DNA of 64,000 bases from Colocasia esculenta. Its lineage: Eukaryota; Streptophyta; Magnoliopsida; Alismatales; Araceae. The DNA is taken from contig CM024753.1 in NCBI GenBank assembly GCA_014218235.1, forward strand, positions 2,542,001 through 2,606,000. Direction: 5' to 3'. Shown here one piece after another: positions 56,241-64,000 of the stretch; position 1 is the first letter of the stretch; every line of letters starts with the position of its first letter. Both the position numbers and the translations under genes were made by a program. The notes beneath the pieces are model-generated. The model searched no databases and was not told the DNA's origin. It was given only the letters and a program-made list of their open reading frames with translations.

Positions 56241-58056
56241 TGTAAACTACATACTGCATAAAGAAAATAGATTATTTAGTATTATTATAAGAAGCATGAA
56301 GTACATAGGGTGGGGGAAGATGAAGGTGAAGACATCGACGGATAATTTCTTAGATGACACAGGGCCAGGAAGAAGGTGGCAAAGATATTGTATTAATAAT
56401 GACATTTGAGATATCACTACATCACATCTTTTCACGATGGTCAGGGGCGTAATAATGTGTTCAGCGAACAGCAGGTCACTGGTCGGGTCCCACTACAAGA
56501 AAATGTCAATTTAGCGACGGAAATAATCCGTCGCTAATCTGTGGCTATCTGTCGCTACTCCGTACACTTGCGGGTTGGGGACGCATTAACCACGGGATAC
56601 ATCCGTCGCTAAATCCGCGGCGGACGGAAGGCGTCGCTAGTCCGTCGCCATTTAGCGATGGAGTAGCGACAAAATTTTATCCGTCGCTAATCAACGTCCC
56701 ATTATTTTTATCGCAAATCTGCCGCTAATTAGCGACGGAATTAGACAGCAACGATTAGCGGCGACTTTTTCTGACGCTATTCTGTCGCGATAGATGTTCT
56801 TTTAGCGACGGATTTACTGGCCGGTATCGAAAGACTGTTTAGCGACGGACTATTTCCGTCGCTATTCTGTCGCTAGAAAGTCTAGCGACGGATATTGGAG
56901 GCTAATTAGGGCCGGGTGAAGGGTGGTCGCTACTCAGTGACGGACATTAGCGATGGATTTTGGCCGTCGCTATTCCGTTGCTAAATTAATAAAAAATTAA
57001 AAAAACCATACATCTTGCACCTGTATACATTTTTATACAACTAATTAAATTAATATGCTTGGTACATATGTTTTTGTAAATGAAAACTTGATAAAAAACA
57101 ATAATTCTAAGACATTTGACAAAACCCTACTTTCAAACTAAAATGAACATCCATAGTAAGTGTTTACTAAAATATTATACAATAACATAAAATTTAATCA
57201 AGAACAATAGTTGTTGGACATTTGACAATACTCTACGATCAAACTAGGATTAAATTGATTAAAATGGCCCCACCTATTTAACTTCATGTGAATTCCTCAC
57301 AACTAGTGAACTCAGAGTATTTTGACCTTCGGTAAATTCTCTCCTGTCAACACCATTATTTTTTCCCATAATGCAATGAACAAACCAGAGCCTTCACACC
57401 AAATGGTGGCTAAGTTTGGTAACTATAACTTAAATGTCATGTGAAAGCAAATACCAAACAAATTCATGTCTTCTGCTAGTGAAATGTCTACTTAATCAAA
57501 ACTCTCAAAAGTGTGAAGTACAAACCTATTTCTTCAATAATTGGATGACATTTTTCAAATATATTTCCACAAGAGGAGGATTCAATATATATTGATATAG
57601 CTTTGAGGAAGTCTAGACTTGTCACTAATCTCACTCCATCCTAGCCACGATCATGTATCCTCATTACATTTCATAATTTTAAAGTCAAATTAACACTCTC
57701 CTGTACCCTCCAACAAATAGGGAATAATAAAAAATTAGCATTGATCTTCCTGCAACAATGATTAATTCTAGAAACACTAATAGTTCTATCATCAAACTCA
57801 CACATTAATCCAAAACACATTGCCACTTAATGAATATGGAATGATTGAAGAAAATAGTTTCTTTGCAAAACCAAGTTATTCATATGTTGGTCATAAACAG
57901 ACTAGCCATTCATATCAATTCCATGGAACTATAAATTTACCTTGGTTCAGGATCACCACAGGTAAAACAATATAAAAGTCTTTCACAAAAGTCATTGAAA
58001 CAGTAAGCATGATAAAGGGATGTGCATACTAGTTCAAGGCTGTTATTCTCATTTAC

Positions 58057-58190
58057 TTCTCTTCCCATTCTCTCTAAGCATTTTCCTCTGCCTGATATTG
58101 TACAATTAGCTGGGCCTGCTGTTGTAGAGTTTTCTCCTTCACTTCATATCTGCCAAATCTATCAGCATAAAGATCCACAACAGGATGTCC
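58057..58190 (-). pseudogene. Unidentified exon fragment
   Basis: The minus strand encodes GHPVVDLYADRFGRYEVKEK, then a Gln-rich helix-like TLQQQAQLIVQYQAEENA, an in-frame TAG, and REWEE before a donor-like GTAAATG. The stop stands where CAG would restore a Gln, so it looks like a damaged exon. I do not recognise the family. Confidence 0.45.
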
Positions 58191-60247
58191 CTGCTGTGTG
58201 AAAGCATAAAGGTCCCTTTATCTCAACTAAAAGCAAACTAAAAGCATAAAGATCCACAACATGTGAAAAACATTTTAATAATGTAAACAAATTTTGCTTG
58301 TAACCAAGAATAGTTTTAGAGACAGACCCTATCTCCCTACTGCTCTTTATCCTCCAGCATGACTTCCTGAGAGATGCTGAGGAGAAGATCCAATCCCGAA
58401 AATAACGTCTAGCCATGGACACTTCCTGTTAGTTCCTTAAACACGTTCTGAAATGTAGGTTTATTACTAAAATGGTGGATGAACAATGACAAAGTGATTT
58501 ACTATAACAGAACCACCAATGTAAAGCTCAAGTTAGCAGCCCCATATGGAAGTGTATTATTTTGTTCAACCCCAGAAATCCAAACTGAACCAATCAATTC
58601 GGTCTGCTTTAGTTTGTGAAGAACCTTCTTTGGTTCTCTTTGGTTTCATACTTTGTTGAAACTGAACGAAAATGACAAACAAATCAAATTTAATATGCAT
58701 ATACATTATCAACTAATTTTTATGGTATTCCTCCTTTAAATAAGTTCCACACTCACCTCACTCAAAAAGACTAGCTGTCAGCTAGCATAATGGCCTTTTT
58801 ATTTTGTGTGTTAAACCTCAATCTTATAAAGCAGAAAAAATGTCTTAGATTTCAAATATGGGACTAGCATCCCAGTGCTTCCCCAACTCTAGCGCAGCCG
58901 CCATCTGGGATGAAGTATGATGTTTTTGACAATAGCATCACATTGAAAAAGTAAAGAGAGGGCGATAGGACAATCTATAAGATATCCCAAACACCCATCC
59001 CAAGAATCCTTCCCTTGGTTCTCACCTTCACTAGTGCAAGATATAAAAAAGAAAAAAATGTGTCTCGTATGTAGCTCAACTCAAACTGAACCAATTTTTT
59101 AGTTCAGTTTGGCTCAGTTCTTTAAGAGTGCTTAAGTTGGTTTTGTACCTGTCCATATTTGATCATGTTAACATATATAGAATTTATTCTACAAGCATGC
59201 ATACTATACACATGCACATATAATATTATATGTAAAACATCTACATCCACATAACTAAAATGAAATTCAAATCCATAAGCATTAGGCATGCAGGAGTCCA
59301 TGGTACTCCCAAGTCTAGTCATTTTCATCCAAGAAGGCAGACCATAGTATTTTATGACGAACTACCATAACCTGATGTTTTCATATGTGGCTCACCACGT
59401 TGAACGGGGTCTCACTGCCGTCATGACTAACCAATGTCTGCTTCATGGTTTGTCTTATATCCAGCCACTCGCCCACAACACCCACTTATTAAAACTAGTC
59501 AGAAAGCTCATCCAAACTTGGATGCTGAAAAGTATTGATCAATTATGGGCAGGGTTATGCAGAACTGACAGGATAGGATGAAACTGGCAAAGCCAGAAGT
59601 CCACCTCCACCAGGACTTGTTAGTTCTCAACCAAAATTTCAGCACTAAAACTGGAATCAGCCATAACAATTCATAGAACTGATTCCATTTCAGTAAACCT
59701 TGTTTGTGGGCAAAATAATCAGTATGGCATTTTGGAGAAAGATTGGTCAGGCAAATTCTTAGGACAATTATAAGTGTATTTTACTGATTCTTTTCTTCAG
59801 AGCGTTGCTTTATAATTGCTTCAATCGGGGTTTTTTGTGGCGGAGCAAATCAATTAAGTTCCCAAATTATCAAATGTGTGCAATTGGGATTGAACAATGC
59901 AGAAAGAACACACTACAGCTCTAGCATAGTGGTCATGTATCAAAACAGTACACCAGTACAAGGCAAGGACTCCAACAAAGAGGATCTGACTTAAATATCA
60001 TAAAAAAAAACTAGAAGAAAACATGGGAAAGTAAAGTAATCAAACTTGAGCATTAAGAATAGCATTGACGGAGACAGTTGCTGCAACAAAAATAATTTTT
60101 GCAATTCCTGGTAGTTTCTTAATTTAGTGAGGACAGGAATGCTTGTCATAAAACAAAAGAGTAAAGGAAAACCGGCAAGACACTAATGTCTTCTAAATTT
60201 TTCACAGAAGATAACCAAACAAGCATAACATGCTTTGCATAAAGTAC

Positions 60248-61260
60248 CTTAAATTCTTTCCCTTCATGGTAAAGGTCACCATGGGTGGTCAATTTCGGCT
60301 TTGTTTGATATTTGAAAAATGCATCATGACAAACCTGTGCAAAATTTTTAGTGAATCTCAGTCAAAAGAGGCAGTAGAAGTGACAGAACTGTAAAACAAA
60401 GAAGGCTACTAGACACCCATAACTATAATTGCATAATGTGAAATTAAAAGAAAAAAACACACACAAGAGCAGACCTGATAATCAATATCCATTTTCCCAT
60501 TTTTGGTTGCATGCGTTCCCGCTGCTTCTGTTTCAACTTCTTGCTATCTTCTTTCTCAATATAGGCCTGAAAGTACAAGAGTAACAAAAACATCACAATA
60601 TAATACAAACAAATAACAAAAAATTAATAATATCATTATCATAAACAATATCCCATCAATCTGAGGTCTCAATAATGCAGAAATTTGATCAAATCTTCCA
60701 ACATATTGCATGTTCGATGTCAACCTTCAACAAGGTGAAGGAAAGCTCCAGGCCAACACAATGATGGCTGGGAACCTGAGAAAGGGTATGTAATTAGAAG
60801 AAACCATTAAATGAGTTGAAAAGGGGAAATGCATGCAAGCAACTACCAAAAAATGTTAACCTGCTGAGTACATCTTAGTTGGTATTCGGGCGCGGTGGTT
60901 TAAGGGGAGCCCAGGGTTCAAACCTGGGTCTTTAAATTTCAGCAGGAATAGTGGCAAGGACCTCAAAAAGAAAACTAGTTAAAGCTCAAGCACCTAGCTA
61001 GGATAACTCGGGGAGGAGTGGAGGCTGTTAGTGGTGAATGAAATGGTGGATAGAACACCAGGAGAGAATTCTTTAGAGATCTAAGAGTGATTTATGGCTC
61101 AGCACTAAGAAGCAAGAAACACAGGAACCCACACCCACCCCACCAAATAATTACAATTAGTAAATCATACTACCACTGTTACCTGACATATTTTCTCAAT
61201 TTCTGAGGCAGCAATGAAATCAGGAAATTGAAAAGGCTGTTTTTCAATACCACTCTTTCC
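60248..61260 (-). pseudogene. Three exons of an SF3B2 (SAP145)-like splicing factor gene
   Basis: On the minus strand, in order: 61260-61183 encodes GKSGIEKQPFQFPDFIAASE and on to ICQ; 60566-60475 encodes AYIEKEDSKKLKQKQRERMQ plus PKMGK; 60334-60248 encodes VCHDAFFKYQTKPKLTTHGD and LYHEGKEFK. Each has AG/GT boundaries. The sequence is the conserved core of splicing factor 3b subunit 2, a U2 snRNP protein. The middle exon is 92 bases: one A is missing in the GGGAAAATGG region, so MDIDYQ is out of frame. Exons for the rest of this 500-plus-residue protein are absent. Upstream, 61464-61360 opens MGTEGDVAGSSGRRSGGGEG, possibly from another gene. Confidence 0.8.
60880..60965 (+). other. Possible pol III-type (SINE or tRNA-like) sequence
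   Basis: CAGGGTTCAAACCTGGG contains a B-box-like GGTTCAAACC within a small stem, preceded by GCGCGGTGGTTTAAGGGGAG. It does not fold into a full tRNA and has no clear tail or target duplication, so it is listed only as a candidate. Confidence 0.25.
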
Positions 61261-61745
61261 CTGCACATGGACCAAAATATGTAAAATCCAGAATATATAA
61301 AGATGGTAAATAATCCCCATCTCCATGCTCAGACCCTGAACAAGTGTTGAGAACACGAAAGAGGATGACAGCGAAGCAGACAATGCCTCTCCACCTACTC
61401 TGTTCCCTTCCCCACCTCCACTTCTCCTGCCGCTGCTACCAGCAACATCTCCCTCAGTGCCCATAGTTCAAAGAATTTGATGCACTGTGCAATGTTATTT
61501 CCACAAACACTTTGTACAGAATTCCCAAACTGTAATGAAAAAAAAAATAGAAAATAGAAAAGACTACTAAACTTTGTTATGACATGCCATCCTCTCCATT
61601 GATCCCAACATCATCACCCCATCTCTTCCAGACGACTCCCCAGACCCTGGCCCTCGCCGGCTCCAACTCCCTCCTCACCTCCCTCATGATCTGAGATGTG
61701 TATGAGTTGTTTTCTGATTTCTTTATTGACTACTTTGATTTGTAG

Positions 61746-62101
61746 ATTGTGAATTGGAGAACTCACTTGAAATTCTCTGAAGAGGCAAAACTGTCTGCTG
61801 AAGCCAAGGATGTTGTCTGCAAATTGCTATGTAATGTGGAACAGAGACTTGGAACAAAAGGGGCTCATGAAATAAAGGTATGTCCTGGAAACACACTGAC
61901 ACCCACATATGCCCAAATGTTCATGCATAAATAGATAAACTCAAGTATGAAGTTGAGATTTATATCCACTTTTATGATTGGACTTAGGCACACCCATGGT
62001 TCAGAGGTGTTCAGTGGGAGAAGCTGTATCAGATGGAAGCTGCTTTCATACCTCAGGTCAATGATGAATTGGACACACAAAATTTTGAGAAATTTGAGGA
62101 A
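61746..62101 (+). pseudogene. Two exons of an NDR-type AGC protein kinase
   Basis: Exon 61746-61877 (44 codons, after TTTGTAG and before GTATGT) encodes IVNWRTHLKFSEEAKLSAEA ... LCNVEQRLGTKGAHEIK. Exon 61988-62101 (38 codons) encodes AHPWFRGVQWEKLYQMEAAF, IPQVNDELDTQNF and EKFEE. This is the end of the kinase domain and the start of the AGC C-terminal extension of NDR/LATS-like kinases. Both exons are in frame with good splice sites, but the ATP-binding and catalytic-loop exons and the hydrophobic-motif exon are missing. It runs opposite to the adjacent SF3B2-like exons. A displaced fragment, not a working kinase. Confidence 0.85.
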
Positions 62102-63290
62102 GTATATTCCTTTTCCATTATGTGGATGTGTCAGTTGGTGACTCACCATTGCAGGGAAGGCATGATTGGAATCAGGGTCCGGATCGCATTGGCAATCTGG
62201 CCGATTCTCAGAGAGTCTGACCGATCTTTAGTCAAATTAAAAAATACTTTTATTTGTAAAAAAAAATCAGAAAAAATATCTTCAATATTTACATATATAT
62301 ATTTATGATATATGAAATCATACACTATATACATATCATATTAATGTATAAACATAAGTAATATGTGTATCAATCATACATAAACATAACTAATATGTAT
62401 ATCAATCATATATTAATGTGTTTTTGTGTATTAACTACACAATCTTATTCAGTTCTGCTGTTTAGTTACTTGCTTAGTTGTAGTGTCGGCTTACCTCAAA
62501 AAAAATATTAAACTGGATTTGTAGTTAATTAGTCTAGAGTTCCAGTGACATGAAGTTCCTCTCTATCCATAGCATTTTATTTCCTTCATGTTTGATGTCT
62601 GCCAGGTTCTATGAGCTTTTCAGATTCAAGGGTTCTATATTGTTCGCTCAAAGCCTACATGAGAAAGAAGTGTGCAAGAAAATTTGTTGAAAACATCCGC
62701 TGGCATTAAGCTCGACAAAGATTCAGAAATAATCATAATGTCAACCTGTCTAAGATTACTTCCCATAACAGAAAATGTAGGACAATAATGCAGAAAAAAG
62801 TCATGCAACATTAAGAAAAGGACTCCAGAAGAAGTGGGTTGATACATCATTTGAAGGAAAAAAAATTGTCAAAACAGCACAAACAACATTCCATTCAAAT
62901 TAGTCAGATAGTCATATTACTGCTTAGAAGGAGGTACAATGGATCTCATAGCACAAGACAAATCCCCTCCATAGAAAGAGGGCCTATCTCTTGTTTTTGC
63001 ATCGTTTCCACCATTAAAGGCACTGTTTGACCATGGGTGGTGATCCCCTTCAATAAGAAGAATGCATTAGAAATAAGAAAAAGAAATGTCCAGCTCCATG
63101 TGCATATCAGAGAGTGCAAGTGCAATTACAGGTACCCTTTCCTCCAGTACTTTCTAACCTATTAAAAATAAAAAGAAACATTAAAATGCTAACAAGTCAT
63201 CCATTTCTGATTCAAATTCTGATTAGTTACATGAAGTTTGGAATCAGAAGCACTTGTTTCCAACTCGGCATCCAACATGTTTGCTTCCAG

Positions 63291-63377
63291 GATCCACCTC
63301 CAGACATGCTAGAATCCAGGTCTATGGTTAGTCAGGAACAAAAAGATTATCACGATGTAACTCCACCAAGATCAAGG
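63291..63377 (+). pseudogene. Possible single exon of unknown origin
   Basis: After the acceptor-like TTTGCTTCCAG, the frame reads DPPPDMLESRSMVSQEQKDY and HDVTPPRSR before a donor-like GTATGG. Composition and splice sites are exon-like, but I do not recognise the protein. Given the neighbouring captured exons it may be another such piece. Confidence 0.3.
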
Positions 63378-64000
63378 TATGGTCAGTTAATGTTTTAACA
63401 AGCAGTGTAACTACAATCTACCTAGCCTATTACCTGAATTCAAATATCTAACATGAGACATATAACTGAATACATGATACTTTTATATGGAAGGACCTAA
63501 AATAGTAAAATCAAGATGGAATAAAAGTTCAACCACCAACCAATTTAAAAATGGTAAATGTAAACTGCTTACTGATTTATATATGGCAGTCGCAGAAAGA
63601 ATGTGAAGAGCTTCTCTAGAATAGACAAGAGAAAGAATTCTACGAAATCTGGTCTAGAATCTTCTGTCATCAATCTTTTCTTGTTATCTTCAGGAGCTCA
63701 TAGTCAAGTGAGGATTGAAATTTAGGTACAACTTGGTGGGGGGGTTCACTGACATATTTCTTTTGAAACTTAGCATCTCATTCAACTCTCTTCCTGCTTT
63801 CTATGGCCAATAAGCCAATAACTAATTATGTTTGGGCTTCTCATTGCATAAACTTGAAAGTCTTGGCATAAAACTTGATTCTACTTATAGATTTAACACT
63901 CAAAACCTAGAGATTCCAGAAATATCACACAAAAAAAATTTCAAATTTCAAAAATCCTGATTAATATTTAACAATAGTATATATATAGGCAATTTCAAAT

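Larger units (their letters stand above)
56491..64000. mobile_element. Left end of a second CACTA-type element carrying host exon fragments; right end outside the window
   Basis: The terminus CACTACAAGAAAATGTC is followed to about 56990 by dense AGCGACGGA / TCCGTCGCTA repeats on both strands, the CACTA subterminal pattern but a different word from the 33153 element. The matching right terminus is not found before 64000, so the extent is inferred. No TNP2 or TnpA sequence is seen. The interior has exon-like pieces of unrelated genes on both strands, as in Pack-CACTA elements. The left end is well supported; that everything to 64000 belongs to it is not. Confidence 0.6.

Noticed and set aside
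60880..60965. True tRNA gene
   Set aside because: A B-box-like stem is present, but no complete cloverleaf or acceptor stem can be drawn.
61746..62101. Functional NDR kinase gene
   Set aside because: Only two exons near the end of the kinase domain are present; no ATP-binding or catalytic-loop exons on the plus strand in the preceding 5 kb.

Overview
This is plant nuclear DNA, very probably from a monocot. Only two genes look intact: GC-rich, intronless BAHD acyltransferase genes whose proteins resemble banana-type alcohol acyltransferase / benzyl alcohol O-benzoyltransferase. GC-rich single-exon genes in an AT-rich, transposon-filled background suit a commelinid such as a member of Zingiberales or Arecales. 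I cannot name the species. Nearly everything else is mobile DNA, and much of it can be delimited exactly from termini and target-site duplications (TSDs).

Layout. 1-7.4 kb: retroelement-like sequence split by a 4-kb solo LTR (1507-5482), a 34/35-bp tandem repeat and an LTR-like promoter block. 7.6-9.5 kb: BAHD gene 1. 9.6-25.5 kb: the 3' flank of BAHD gene 1, blown apart by an 879-bp CACTA-type element, a SINE with a local tandem duplication inside it, a hAT-like element that hosts a second kind of solo LTR, a PPR relic, a 199-bp MITE, and a Mutator-like element that hosts both a 3.9-kb solo LTR and a 3.2-kb Helitron. 25.6-33.1 kb: MITEs, SINEs, LINE fragments, a second copy of the BAHD flank without its gene, and one exon like ER membrane protein complex subunit 7. 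33.15-47.80 kb: a complete but inactivated CACTA (En/Spm) transposon with TNP2-like and TnpA-like genes and a nested 4-kb solo LTR. 48.4-49.9 kb: BAHD gene 2, with its flank to about 51 kb. 51-54.5 kb: an array of five hairpins, microsatellites and a gypsy-type gag-like relic. 54.5-55.5 kb: a fourth flank copy without a gene. 56.49 kb to the window end: the left terminus of another CACTA-type element, followed by exon fragments of several host genes (an SF3B2-like splicing factor, an NDR-type AGC kinase and others) on both strands and no transposase.

How it fits together. The shared flank modules at about 11, 29, 50.5 and 54.7 kb suggest that the locus was once a tandem array of BAHD units. 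Two units keep a gene and two keep only flanking DNA; nested transposons have since pushed them apart. The two surviving enzymes would acylate alcohols with acyl-CoA donors in the cytosol. None of the mobile elements shows an intact transposase or reverse transcriptase.
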